Shown in pieces: positions 47,555 to 60,270 of a DNA stretch of 64,000 bases. Source of the DNA: Hetaerina americana. Its lineage: Eukaryota; Arthropoda; Insecta; Odonata; Calopterygidae. The stretch lies in NCBI GenBank assembly GCA_022747635.1, contig JAKTNV010000042.1, positions 2,058,501-2,122,500 on the forward strand. Direction: 5' to 3'. Below the pieces are notes generated by a model that ran no database searches, was not told the DNA's origin, and was given only the letters and a program-made list of their open reading frames with translations. Each line of letters starts with the position of its first letter. Positions within the stretch are counted from its first letter, which is position 1. The position numbers and the translations under genes were made by a program.

Positions 47555-47560
<6 letters not shown>
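47326..47560 (+). mobile_element. tRNA-derived SINE of a second family, ending in a microsatellite
   Basis: The tRNA-like head has an A box (CGGTAGTCCAGAGGGTACAG) and a perfect B box (GGTTCGATTCC, within CCCGGGTTCGATTCCCGGG). An unrelated body of about 160 bases follows (GGGATCATCCTGGGATCTCC, GAACTCGGCATCACCTACCA), and then a GTGTGTGTGTG/TATATA tail. It differs in sequence from the SINEs at 18470 and 26790. The missing cloverleaf pairings and the long body argue against a functional tRNA gene. Confidence 0.75.
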
Positions 47561-47596
<36 letters not shown>

Positions 47597-47740
47597 TACA
47601 TATATACATATATACATATATACATATATACATATATACATATATACATATATACATATATACATTAATACATATATACATATATACATATATACATATA
47701 TACATATATACATATATACATATATACACTATATATATAG
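47556..47740 (+). repeat. (TA)n and (CATATATA)n microsatellite
   Basis: About 17 TA units are followed by about 17 copies of the 8-mer CATATATA, with one variant (CATTAATA near 47664). It grows out of the SINE tail. The long open frames on both strands here are an artefact of the repeat. Confidence 0.9.
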
Positions 47741-47744
47741 ATAG

Positions 47745-49395
47745 GTGGAATTCAGGAAAGGAGAGGACGTGGGGGAGGGGTTCGGAGTTGGAAGTTGGGG
47801 CACAGAGAGGAGCAGTCTTCGGGGGGGTTGAGATTGCAGCAGCATAATGAATTCGAACTAGGAGGGGGACAGTGAAGTGGGTGCAGCCAAAACGGAGCCA
47901 GTGGGAGTCGAAAGGCGTGTTTCCCCGATTTCCACATCCATGCACCCCTAGTTTCCTCCCTACCTCTCTCTCTCTCCCTTCCACCCTCTCCCCCTCCCCC
48001 GGAGACCACACCCAATCACCTTCACGCTCGATTTCCTCGCACTCTTTCCTTCCCTGAATTTCGCCTGTATATTATATTACACCTCCATATAGTGTTAAAA
48101 CTTTGTTCCTATAATTGAATGGCGGTGTGCAATTCGTCCAAAATAAATGGGATGAAACCGTTTGTTATCCAATAAATAATTTTCGCGAAATCCACAAAGC
48201 TTTTTATTCGGTTTTAGAAACGAGATCTCACTATGCCTGAGTTTGAAACCTTTGAAAAAAGAGAACTTGATACTTTTCGCACCTCGCCTGACGTGAAGTA
48301 TTTTTGGGACTCTCGCCTTTTTGTGCATGGATGATCTTTCCTTTTCAGATTTCAGTGCAGAAATTTGGATATATTCGCGCACTGTTACTGAACAGTGATA
48401 ATGAACCAAAAATATTGAACATAACAATGGAAGCGAAAAATATATGAACTATTGACTTAAGTTAACAACGCCTCCATAATTACAAATCGACATTTCACAT
48501 TCTTGATGGTCTTTTCATTAAAGTATGATATACGCGGATAGAAAATAGAAAGCGGACTCCAGGGATACACTGTGTCACGAAAACCTTCGTAGAATGAGAT
48601 GGGGTCTGGTGCTGCACAAGGTACTCAATGAATTCCTCCACCTCTCAGGACTGGATAAAGTCAACAGAAACAGAAATTAATAGGCAATAAATTTCCTGCT
48701 TCGTGATTAGAATGAGAAAACTGATTCACTCAGTTCGAAAGGACACATCTTACTGAGGATCGAAATCAGAATGGAAACGGAGAGGGGCTTTAATATGGAC
48801 TGATGTGTTTCCCTTATTGCATTTTTGTTGGCATTAGAGTAATTTTCGTTCTTCGGCAGCACGATGTAGTTGGGAATAGCGATTTAGAATTCCAAAATCA
48901 AAGTATTTAAAGTAGATTTTGGTACAGTGATAATAGCACTTTTTCCACGACCTTGATTTTGAAGTGTGTATTTGTCGGTAGCAACAGCACTTCTCGAAGG
49001 CTTTTTGCACCGATTGAAATTTGCATCGTCGACATGACCTCTGCTGGTAGCAATAGGCTCGAAATACGAGTGCATATTTAGCGCGCTTTTTCGTTCGAAC
49101 TCCTCTCATCCACTGTGGGATTCAATTTACATTGTATGGCGATGGAATACAAAGGTAGGATTCACTGAGTTATAGAGCGGAATTAAATATATTGTTCGGA
49201 AATTTATTGCTCATTATGACTGGACGAAATCAGTCATCTCAACGATACCCCTCTCGATAGAAAATTCCTTCGGTCTTATTTCATAGCCGTTCGCATCATA
49301 CGATACATAAATATTGGAAAATTCAATATCATTCGCTGCCAGGAGATATGGAAATCAACGATTCCTCGAATATTGAACGCTGCCGTGCTTAAAAG
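47745..49395. other. UCP intron, nothing recognised
   Basis: This includes a pyrimidine/purine-rich stretch (47750-48050). Open frames at 48095-48427 and 48834-49109 (minus) have no recognisable domain. Confidence 0.35.
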
Positions 49396-49400
49396 TATTC

Positions 49401-49465
49401 ATCTACATCTCCACGGCACCCGGCAAGCCACCACAAGGGCGTGTGGAGACACCACCCGTAATCAG
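49401..49465 (-). repeat. dispersed GC-rich hairpin repeat, copy 4
   Basis: In minus orientation the region reads GGTGGTGTCTCCACACGCCC, TTGTGGTGGCTTGCCGGGTG and then GGAGATGTAGATGAAT. The trailing ATGTAGATGA is shared with copy 5 at 52922. Confidence 0.7.
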
Positions 49466-50883
49466 TTAATCAACCGGTTGATGCGAGTTGCAAGCTCAAA
49501 GATAAGAACACACTGCGCTACTAATGGAACCCACATAGTTACTGTTTTTAGAGACATTCCTATGCAATTAAAGTTGATGCATTACGTGAAAATATCTATT
49601 GGCTTTGTTATCACTTTTAGTCCGCTGTTATTACATTTTCATCATCAGAACGTTTACTGCCAACCTGATTTCCATTGACTTTAATGCTTCTCGATGTTCC
49701 GTTCATTATTGCTATTACAACCTCTACGAACTGGTTAAACAAGTAAGGGAAGAGAGCCTTGTAATACTATCCTCATTTACTTCCGTTCACTTCTAATACC
49801 CTGTTTTGGAATGTGTATTCATTCAGAATCAGCTGCCAATCTTTTCAATGAGGCCCTACGTTATTTTCACCAAAACGTGATAATAATTTCCAATCGACCT
49901 TGTCGGATTTTTTTTTTCAGAATATCATACATGTTTTCCTGTTTATTCCAACTTCCCTCTGACATCTGACGTATTACCAGTATCGCCCGGCTGGTTCCTC
50001 GTCCCGCTCGAAAGTCTTTATCTAAACACCCTAAGTAACATGATCAATACTGTCTAAATGTTTCCTCGCTCACTCCATGTACTTGGGAATAAAAGTGATC
50101 AGTGTTTTTTTTTCTCGCCAGCTTTTTTTTCCTCGCTACTGTTTATATTTTCATTTATAGTAGAACGTACTGCTGGTCAAAATAGTGCACTGTCTTAATA
50201 AGTTTGATATTAACTTAAGTAATCAATTCCCAATACATATTTAATACCCAGAGAAATAACGACGGTGATCAGATGTAAGGGTGGTTTGATAACATGTGAA
50301 CTTCGATACTCGAAAGGAAATATTTCTCGTGTACAGAAAAGATGTATATTTTTATGGAGTTTTTATATGCATGAACGTATATGATTCAAATCAACAGGGA
50401 AAATTTTCCTTTTTACAACTCATCCGATTGAAAATTCCTTGATGCAAAAACTCACGTCAAGTCCTCATTTGAGAGCACTTTGAATAGGCGAAATGTCTTT
50501 GGTGCCTCAGTCCTTTCCTAGAACATTGGTCATAATCAAGGAACACTCGAGGGTCGAAAGGGAGCGGCGTTGAAAGTAATTTGCAAGTCCGTATTTATCC
50601 TCTCCCTTCGCGCTCGCGTCACGAGCCTTTCTTCAAAGCACCTCTCGCAGTAAAAGTGCTTACCGTCCTCTGCGGGCTCATTGCCGGGGCCGGCAGAGCG
50701 AGGACCTCTACAGGTACCAAACAGAAAAATAACAAGGTAGAACAAAACCGTCTCGGAGGCTGAAGGTCTTGCGGACTAGGTTCCATTTATTTTCAACTTG
50801 AACGAGTTCAGATATTTCACTTCACCAAGGCGTTCCAAATACCACGTGTAAACACACACTCGCACACACGTTTTGGCCCAGAC

Positions 50884-51231
50884 ATGGTTAGACCTGGCAT
50901 ACCGTCTAAAACCTTCAAGGGAGGCGCATTCGTGGTGTTAGAAAACTATGACCACAGAGTAATCTGTAATTGGAATTTACTACATGCTGGTGTAAACCTT
51001 CCAATGCTTTTATCAAGCATTTATTTTAAGGAAAGAAAACAGCATGCCACCATTTTAATGAAACTGTTTCTACAGTCTGGAATAAGCACGATAAATTTAT
51101 TTGAAAGATGTCCCAATGCCAATGCGTATGTACTGATCCTTTTCTACTCCCTCGGAACCAAGTTCCACTGGAGCCATGGAGTGTATTTTGGAAGTAATAC
51201 AGATAGCTTTTGCGGTCTTGTTTACATATAA
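50884..51231 (+). CDS. unassigned ORF, 115 residues
   Basis: An ATG-initiated frame begins MVRPGIPSKTFKGGAFVVLE and ends SFCGLVYI with TAA. It has mixed composition, a moderately hydrophobic middle (NAYVLILFYSLG) and several cysteines, but no recognised family. It lies on the strand opposite UCP, within the large intron, and is followed by very AT-rich sequence. It could be chance or an exon of an unrecognised gene. Confidence 0.2.
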   Translation: MVRPGIPSKTFKGGAFVVLENYDHRVICNWNLLHAGVNLPMLLSSIYFKERKQHATILMKLFLQSGISTINLFERCPNANAYVLILFYSLGTKFHWSHGVYFGSNTDSFCGLVYI

Positions 51232-51489
51232 TGAATTATCATTATTATTTATTATTTTATTATTATTTTTATTCTTTCTTTTACTATTTTTTGTATTATT
51301 TTTAATTGTAAGTATTTTATTTTAATATAAATTTGTTATTTTTTAGGAGGACTTTTATTATTATTGTTATTTTTTCCTTCTCATTATTTCAAATACTTAT
51401 TTTTACTTTGAAATATTTTGAATGGAAGCAAATTGGGTGTTAGGTGGGAATGTACCAGGTGATGAATGTATATTGGATGAGGTTAGAGG

Positions 51490-52010
51490 GGTTGGCAGAG
51501 AAGATAGGAATCAGATTAGATTTGGTGGAGTAAGATGAGGTAGTTCAGGTGAGCCAGGACCGGTTTGCTTCTTTTTATTGGGGGTTATGCGCCTTTTCGG
51601 TTTACATTTTGGTGGGAAAGGGACATTTGGTTCGTTAAGTTTTGGGTGAAAGGAGGTTGATTGAGGACATTTAGGGGCTTTTTGCTCGGGAGGTGCAGAA
51701 GGATTCAATTTAAGGAGTTGTTGGGGATATTTAGTTTTCCCCGTCGGAAGAGTGGAAGACCATAGGGAGGAAATTAGGGGATTTTAGAATAGGGGAGTGA
51801 CCTACTATATAACTGTGTAGTGCTTTTATTATAAGCTTATTTATGGAATATATATGCAGTTCTTTATGAGTGACCTTTTTAGGGATAAACCCAGGGGCTC
51901 CCGCAATGAGTCGAGTCAGCTTGTTTAGCCATACCTGAATTCTGTTAATTGCATATTTTGGGGCGTTAGCCCATATTGGGGACGCATATAAAACTTGAGG
52001 GCGTAGGAAA
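51490..52010 (-). mobile_element. 3' part of a Jockey-like non-LTR retrotransposon
   Basis: On the minus strand the sequence reads LRPQVLYASPIWANAPKYAI, NRIQVWLNKLTRLIAGAPGF and IPKKVTHKELHIYSI. This is the usual end of a Jockey-type reverse transcriptase (RP.L.YG.P.W..A, QN..LR.I..AP, H..L...). A proline- and lysine-rich tail with stops follows. The 5' end is missing. Confidence 0.7.
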
Positions 52011-52019
52011 AAAAATGTC

Positions 52020-52915
52020 CCCTTACTCTCTGCTCATTCTATCCAATCCTCCCCAAGGAAAAATTATTCAGGGACGGTTGCACCCCATAACGTTTTATTG
52101 AATCACTTCGTGAGCTTCGATCCGACAGTCCATGTCATCTTTGGCATTGACGCGAGAGGGCGGCTGGGTAATGAGGGTGAGGGAGTCAATAGGGGACAGA
52201 AAAAGGTGACGAGAAATCCGGGCGTTCTCAGGATCGTTTTCAGAATGAATGTCTTCATGGTAGCTACCAATAATTTCCCAATCGACAGAGTTACGCGGTA
52301 CTTCTCTGTAAGCAAGCCAAATTGAAATACTGAAGTGAAACCAATTTTCCCTTCCTTGTGCCTAAAACTCCCAATCATAAGGTTCCTCCCTCATCCCTTT
52401 TTAGATACTTCGGATTGCGAACTGATGTGATGATGTTGGGCGGAAAAATTGGGGAAACTGCCACCCTCAGCGTCTAAAAAATAATTAGTTGTATTTAAAT
52501 GCATGCTCTTCCACTAACCTTATGTGTTTTGCTATAATAACCCATTCTTTCCGAATGACCTCATTCGTGTTCCGTTCATCTGTTTTTAAGTCTCCCTTTC
52601 AATCCCTCGTCCCTCTCCGCGGGGGGAAATTCCTGCTACCTGCAACGTTGGGTCGCATTCCCTGCCTTTTAGAGACTCTTTGGGGGTAGAGTGTTTCGTG
52701 GTGCATTTTCATGTGGTGTTTCAATTTCTTGCTTGTTGTGTCCTGGCTTCCGTGTTGTAGGATGGCTTTCGTGCTGCATCATGGGGTGCAGTTTTTTAGT
52801 TGTTTTGCGGTATATGTGTTTGCATGAGTATTGGATGAAGGGATTTTTGCATGAGTGTGTGCGCTGCTGTGGGTGTAATTTTCCGTGTTGTTATTTTGCA
52901 TGTGGTATTTTTCCT
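52020..52915. other. UCP intron; possible 3' untranslated part of a retroelement
   Basis: No coding exon was recognised. The part from about 52690 is T/G-rich and runs directly into the hairpin repeat at 52922, so it may be the untranslated end of the same element. Confidence 0.35.
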
Positions 52916-52921
52916 TTTTAC

Positions 52922-52992
52922 GGTTGGTGACCTAACACCCCCCGCCACACGCCCTTGCGGCGGCTTGCGGGGTATTATGTAGATGTAGATGA
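52922..52992 (+). repeat. dispersed GC-rich hairpin repeat, copy 5 (most complete)
   Basis: The order is GGTTGGTGACCTAACACC, CCCCGCCACACGCCCTTGCG, GCGGCTTGCGGGGTATT and ATGTAGATGTAGATGA. ACCCCCCGC can pair with GCGGGGT, and CCGCC with GGCGG, so the unit can fold as a hairpin. The terminal ATGTAG repeats look like the microsatellite end of a retroelement. Confidence 0.75.
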
Positions 52993-53166
52993 GTGAAATT
53001 AAAGGGAGGCATGTAAATGTTAAACCGATTTAAGTATGAATTATAAAACCAATCATCGGTGAAAAATTTAATACTTCTCAGTTCGATCTATTTCAGAATA
53101 AAATGCGTACTTTTACCATGCACTAACCGAAAGATTTCCTCGCCAAAGCGTCATTTTTACGCTATA

Positions 53167-53250
53167 CAGGGTGCGTTCCGAAATTAATGCAATTGAATTT
53201 CCCGCGCCTCTTCTGTTGGTCGGAGTTGGATCGAACCACTTGGAGTAGGT
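53167..53250 (+). mobile_element. possible solitary mariner end
   Basis: CAGGGTGCGTTCCGAAATTA directly follows TA and resembles mariner terminal repeats in style. No transposase and no matching second end were found nearby, so this is tentative. Confidence 0.35.
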
Positions 53251-53589
53251 GAAGGGGGACGCTAAAGCTTTGCGTATTACCTGTATTATGAGATGTAAAC
53301 TTGTAATTTAACTTTTAAATTAATATTTGATGTCGTAATCGATATGAATAAGTTGGAAGATTACAGGATATTTTATTTTAGCAATGGGATGAATACTATT
53401 CCGCAAGGCGGATGAATAAGAGTAATCAGTAGTTTTTACTGCCGAAAACGAAAATATTCAAATTTTCGGCTTCTCATAATTTCTGTCCCTTTTAATATAA
53501 TCCTACGCGTGGACTCAGTTAATAGATTGCGAGGCTGGTATCCCGAGGATAATTTCCTCAGCAGATCAAGTGAAATATACGCGAGATAT

Positions 53590-56500
53590 AATTGACACTC
53601 GAGGTAATTAGCTTTCGTTTAGGCGCCCCGCTCCGCATCGGACCCCGATCGGGCCACGTGGTCGCAGTCGTTTACTAGCATGATGCCGAGGAATGGGTAG
53701 GGGAGGGGAGTGGAGTGACTGTTGGGAAGGGGGGACGAGTCGCCGGACAGGGTGGAGAGAGAGAGTGGTTGGGCGGGTGGATACCGACCGCCTTGAACTT
53801 CTTCCGCCGCTTCCCCGGAGTGTTCTGGAGAGGTGGGGGTGTGAAGGGTAGGAAGGAGAGGTCGGCCGGAAGAAGAAGGTAATGCGCACACGTCCAAGCG
53901 GGAAGTCGCGAGTGTGTTATGGTTTCGGGAAAAAAAATTGACTTTGCATTGACGTAGGAGGGAAAAATTGGTCTCATTCTCCCGAAATGTGTCGCGTCAC
54001 GCTGACGCCTCTCTTGCGGCGTAAAACGGACGCCTAAAGGGAACGAACGCTCTTCGCGAGAGAGTTTTGCCAAGGACGCAGACGCCCTGGATATTACGAG
54101 GCTTGGAAGGCGTTTGAATATACGCCCTCCGCAAGTAGGTGCCGTAATTAGATGGCGAGAGAGCTTTGGCCTTGCGCTATTGTGTGCGCGGTCTCACGGC
54201 TTGACACGGGAGCGTGTCGCGATGGGCTCTCTAGCCCGAGCTAGGGAGTCGGTTTTGGTTGTCAACCGGTTAACCGGACAGGGCTTTCCTAATTTGAGAC
54301 GGGCGTCCACCGTTCCGGTTCTTCGACACCTGCTCACCTCGAATTTATCAGAGTTAAGTTAGCTAACTGAGCATTCCTTCGATCCTTCCTACACCGGTGG
54401 GTATAGGTATGCAGTGACGCATTGAATATCTATGTTGTTGCTTCAGTGGAGTGAAACCAGTGAGGGAAACCACGGTTGAAAATAATTCAACCTTAGCAGC
54501 GTTTTCATTCGTCGAGAATAACCTATCTTATAAACGTTTAACAGCGTTCTGTTCGTCGAGAACAACCCTAATTAGCGGTTCATCGTGTGGCTTTTGTTTT
54601 GCGCCTTCGTTGATATTACCAAATCCAACTGAACTGATGATCGCCGGCTGTGATGAAGTAGCTGCCTACTACGTATCTAGGCCGAATGAGAAGGGAAAAA
54701 AATCAAATTACATGAAGTCTGAGACTTGACGTGATGTTTAAAATGCTCTGTTTTAAACATGTCGATCGGCGGATTCGATTGCAGCACTCCGAAATGAATT
54801 GCTTTCCTTGGGATGACTATAAATTGTAGTGGGGATGTAGAAGGATATTGACCCATTTTCTTTTAAGTGAGGATTGAACTACGCCAGAGTGAAATGAAGA
54901 AATGCCATCCAGAGAATTTACATCAATACTTCTGGATCCGAAGGAAAACGTAAAATATCGCTCAGGATATCAATATGATCAATGGTACTCCACCGGACTA
55001 AAGTGGGGTTTGGAGAAATGCAGAGGTTAACCGCCGCTGAGCCTCGCAAAACAAGACAGTGCTGAGTAATGGTTTATTGTGAAGTGGGGTAATACGTTCA
55101 AAATATTAGAAGTTGAATTTAAGAACACCAGATCGCGGTTAACCGTCGGACGCCCAAATTCGTAATGGACGTGCTTTCTCAATCGGCCGTGCCGGTTGAT
55201 GGTAGGTAGGTAATTCCCATCTGGTAGGAGGTCCCACCGGAACGCCCCCTGCCCCATGCGAGGTTTTCGAAAGGGGACTGTAATCCTACCGTTCACCACT
55301 CGATTACGCTCGCCAAGTATCGAAGGGGCGACCTTCAGCCCGCCGATCGCCGCAGCTGCCGAGACCTATTTGTGTTCCGGTTTTGTCTTCCCCGAGCCGA
55401 AGACGGATGGTATGGCCTCGGATTGCGGTTCAGCTGGGGAGAGCCGATTGCGCTTGAAAGTTTGTTAATGCTCCCCGTCATCGCCCAGAACTGGGGACCT
55501 TCATTTCTCGAGTTCAAGGTGGGCAGATTCTGGGCATTGGTCATCGGGGGGGATATGAAACCGAGGGAAGGGATGTCTTTGCCCGCTTGAGTCTGGGGGA
55601 TTGGCCCGAGTTCAAGAGGCTAAAGTAGCGTGCGTACCCTATTAAGCGTGCGGATATGGATGTGAAAATGAAAATCATATGCATAAACAGCAGATTTTTT
55701 GTTTTTGTAGATAAAACCTAGTTACTAGAACAAATTCAAGGTGTGCTTTAAAGTCGACGTTTAATTTGACTTTCCAAAGTCCGAGATAAACAATGGAAAA
55801 TTCGTAACTAAAATGTTCATCCCTTGTTTATTATTTATTTATCTCCACTACATGCCCCGAGAATGCAAATATTTGTTTGGCCTCAGTCGCCGTATCTGTC
55901 TCGCCGATAGCACCGATGACTGATGGATCTTTTAACTTCGTTTTTCTTTCCGGCGTTGATTGGCGGTAATCGGATCACGATCGTTTCACCTTCCAATCAA
56001 GTGAAACACACTAGAGAAATGTCGTTGATGTTACGTGTTGTGTTTTAGATTTAAAGAAATGGTTCCTTCTGTCCGCCGTTTGCTGCCAGTCTCTTACCAT
56101 CACGAGGTTACGAATGCCGCAATGTCATCTGTGTAACACGAATGAAGTCGCAATGACCCCCTTTTTCAGTCGCTTTGCAAAATGGAATAACTCTTCACAG
56201 TAGCTAAAGTATGTATGTGTCTCACTTTAACAAATTACATTTGCTAAACAAATGATATTAAATGCAGTTGTATTGTTAAAGGATTTTTCCAAACTGCGGT
56301 ATCAGTTTGGAAATATGGTAATGCCAGCTTATATTAATGATCATCATAATTTTTTTTCTGTTCTATATCCTCAAAATCAGCCTTGCAGGGTATACTTTAG
56401 AGTACTTGCTTGGAAGCTGAAAAAGGCTTCCCATAATTGTCGAATTTGCTGATGTGAAGGTTATAATAATATACAGTATTGCCTTCGTTTTCGCTATTAA

Positions 56501-59500
56501 TACTAAGGCCTATCGAGGTAATGTGGAGCTGTAGATAATCCCTATAAGTTATAATTATTTATTGCGTGATATTCATTTTACACACATTATGGTATAGTTC
56601 ATTTGCTAAATGACGTAAAGTAATATTACATAATATAAAATAATTATTTAGCTTACGGTAAAATTTATCGAAAATGTACAGTACAACCCTACCTCTCTTA
56701 CATGCGTAATTCATTTACCCATCTCCTACCTGCGAATTAATTTTAATTTTACAACCTATTTCTTACCGCGGTGAACGCTATAGAACTTGACACTACGAAT
56801 TATGAATTAGCAAACGCAGACACTTAATTATTTTTCTTATTTAACTGAAGGACACTGGGCAAGATATTGACTGGAAAATATGCAGCATACGTTACATTAA
56901 ATTCATTAATGTACTTCTACATTTTGAAATACCCATTTTCCTTATATTATATGTAATGGTAAAGATGAAATATTACATTTTTTAACTTTAAAAAGTCTTT
57001 AAATGAACGTATTTTGATTTAACATTTTGTTGCATCTAGTCCTTCGCGTAATGTTAGGTGTGATTAGGGCAACTTTTTGGGTCGGATTTTGAATGGTTTG
57101 AGCGGAACAATTTGATATTATTAACGGAATGGGTTGTAAAATGAAAGCTTTCGATGGAATTTTATAAAAATCCATTCCAAGAGAGAAAATATCCCAGGGA
57201 TGTAATTGAACGGCTGCGCATCATATTCGCGGAGGCACATTATTTAAGACATGAATTGACAAAATTTTAAAATAGTGTGCATCCGAGTTTAGTTTGTCTG
57301 TTCTTAAACATGTTCCTGTTGCAGGATTTAAGTGCGCCAAATTGATTTGGCGCACGTATATTTTGATCGTTAAGAACCAAGGAACGAGTCTTCAAGATAA
57401 TCAAGATTGTTTTAAGAGGACGAAGATAGGTATTTTCGTTCATATTTCGCTCTAATTGCATCTTCGTGTTGCAGCTTGCATGTTCTTAAGCAACCTGTTA
57501 CGCTTTCTATGTCCTTCCTTTGCCCAGACTTGACTCCTTGTCGGGGCTGTCGTGCGTGATCGAAATTCGCATGAAAAATGAAAGATAATGTGCAGGGATT
57601 AAACGGTCTATTGGTTCGAAATCACGTAATTGAAAACATGATGTAATATATAATTTTCTGCCTTATTGAACGAACCGCTTCTCGTTGAGCCCACGTTTTT
57701 GCACGTTGTGTGGGATTTCTTAGCAGACCTTGAGAAAAACTAATGAATTTTTTAGGTTTAAACAAAGTAAAATGTTTGCACAGTGCAATTCAAGGATTAG
57801 AATACTGAGTGTTCATTACTATTATGAAGAACCGTGAATATTGGCTCGCTTCCATTTCATTCGTTTTTGTTTCGCTTCCACGTGCCCAATTTGCCCTACG
57901 ATAAGCGTGGAATAAAATTATATACAACGAAACAAAAAATTATACTCTCTACACCTTGCGAAGCTTGGAGTAGCATGCAAAGTTGCTCTCATCGTTTCAA
58001 ATGGTATATTTTGACATTAAACTTGCGGTGGATTTTGGAAGATATTTAACGCCGAAAAAGTGCAAAGTCAACATCGAGCGTGTTTTCCACCCGAGACGCT
58101 TCATAGTTGGCCACTGGATATTTTTAACTCGATACATTTTCCGAGCCACTCGAAGAGAGAGATGGCCTTGGTCTTAACATTGCGGCTCTCCCAAGGCGCC
58201 CTCGGCCCAGCATTCTCCTTCCCTCCACAAGCGCCGGCGGCCGGCCATCGCGGTTTGGTAAAGAACCCGGGGTCGGCGTGGCGCTGGGGATTTCGGGAGA
58301 CTTAATCTTCTTCGTAAGTATGTTCGCGTACATCCCGATACGCGCAGTGAATTGGCGCACATTCGGAGCAACCACGCCAGCGACGCCGAGAGACGAGTGA
58401 CGGCCGTGTCGATCGAACACGGACTCGAAAACGAATTCCAAAATGAGCCTAATCGAAGCGAACATCCATTCCCGATTGATGAGCGACCGATTTTCGAATT
58501 TCTCCGCGGAAATTTCCGCATCGGACGACCGTACTCGACACTCGGAAGAGATTGGATGTGTGAGGGTGGGGAAATTCAACCCCGCCGTCCCCAACCCTTT
58601 TCCCCAGCCCTCGTCCGATAGCTTCGGAGGGTGAAGGAGGGGTGTGCCGCACTCCCACCACTCCCCATTGTTCAACTCCCCCTCCCCCGAGGGAGGATCA
58701 ATCCCGAGTCGATGAGACGCCAATGTCACCGGGAGAGGTCGTAGCCGTAATCTCTGGCGAGGCGGCTTATGGGCCAACGGAGGGGCGGCCCTGGCGAAGG
58801 GGTCACGAGAGTCCGAGGTATCGCCCTGACGCGAGAGTGGGAGGAGATTAGGTGGAGAGATTAAGGCTCGGACAGATTGGGGTGCAGTGGATATGGAGGG
58901 GATCAGAGGTGATGGTGCCATAAGCGCTCTTACGAAACCGCAGAGATTTTGTTAGGTACGGATGAACGTAAGATAATATACATCGCTCGAAAGGCGAACT
59001 ATACTTTTTTCTCTCACCGAATTATATGAATGCCATTCAGTATTTTGTGGACTACATCAAAATGATGCATTAGAATTTTGTTTTTATCATATTCACAGGT
59101 TGACGTTTTTCGAACAAAAAGACAGAGTTATGGAATTTTCGTTAGTACTTGTGTATTTTGATGGTAACAAGAAATGAAAATTTTCATCATTGCTGTTGAC
59201 TCGGCATATTTTCTATTTATTAAATTATTTACGTTTTTCATGGAAAGGTTTATTTTGTGTATTGATAGTTCACAATGCAAAATATGTATTTGAAAGAACG
59301 TGATGCCGATCCTTTCCTGGCACTCCAGCGAAACATAGCGTTGTGGTATAATGACACATTATTCAGTTTGCGGACTGTATTTTGCGCTAATGATTCGATA
59401 AAAGGTTCGAAGACTCACTGTATAGAGTTCACTGCCTACTACTGAAGAAAGGATCTGGAGGCACCAGCGTATCCGGAGTCATCACGATGCCTCTGAATAC

Positions 59501-60270
59501 GCCGAGATGTGTAATTATTGGGTGTAATTTTCTTAGCATCATAAATTGGCATCATTCTTGAAAACGGCAAGTAGTACAGGAAAATAATCCAGCATTATTC
59601 CCTTGAAAGCATGAATTTCACACGCTCTGGGCCCACGGACTAAGCGAGCCCTTCCAACTTTCAGCTATCTATTTTTTTTAAATGAGCGTTCATTCAAAAT
59701 TGTGATTGCTATGATTGGGTGAGTAGATAAAACGAATCGAGCACATTGAACGCCAGTGCCACCAAGAGCTGTCACTCCTGGATTCTATGGCGGATGATTG
59801 CTGAGTGTGCTTTAGTCTAAAAATGTTCATCTGCCTTTCCGATATTTTGAAGAAGAAATATCTGATGAAATGGAGGAGGAGAGGACGGGTCGTCCGGGAA
59901 AAAGAAATACGCCAAATCTTCGCCCTCGAATCCCGTGGTGGCGACTCGGCGGGGCACAGTCCACTGAGCAAATCGTTATTGCCTCCGTGGGAGGAGCGAG
60001 GGAAGGGAGGAGACGAAGACCAGAAACATGTTCCAGTCGAGAGTCCCTTTTGTGAGAGATAAGGCCGGCCAGGCTTGTTTGCTCGGATACAAAATAAGAG
60101 ATCCAGGTCCAATACCGAGGCTTATCTGTGAAATTTGAGAAGAGCCGCGGCAGAAATGGGCCGCGCCAACAGAAAGCGTCGGCCTCTTGCGGTGGAAAAT
60201 AACAACGGAGTACACAGACATCACGATGATTGAGCCTTCGGCGCTGTTTCCATGGGGACAATTTGTGGCG
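53590..60270. other. CpG-rich blocks in the UCP intron, no gene assigned
   Basis: Blocks at about 53620-54320, 55130-55620, 58060-58860 and 59930-60260 are markedly richer in G, C and CpG than the rest of the window, with AT-rich DNA between them. They contain long open frames on both strands (up to 265 residues at 58124-58921 minus), as expected in GC-rich DNA. None shows a recognisable domain, biased codon use or paired splice sites. They may be regulatory CpG-rich DNA. Confidence 0.4.
57332..57355. promoter_or_regulatory. perfect dyad with two E2F-like sites
   Basis: GTGCGCCAAAT and ATTTGGCGCAC are exact inverted copies separated by TG. Each half contains TTTGGCGC, which fits the E2F consensus TTTSGCGC. 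Its use as a binding site is inference from the motif only. Confidence 0.35.

Noticed and set aside
47480..48011. Long open frames rich in Y-I-H and Y-I-C on both strands
   Set aside because: They are translations of the TA/CATATATA microsatellite and carry no coding signal.
53608..54362. Several overlapping open frames of 80-130 codons
   Set aside because: Open in several frames at once because of high GC; no domain and no paired splice sites.
58124..58921. 265-codon open frame on the minus strand
   Set aside because: It lies in a CpG-rich block where stops are rare. Overlapping frames are open on both strands, there is no recognisable domain, and the Pro/Arg/Ser-rich composition looks like translated GC-rich DNA.
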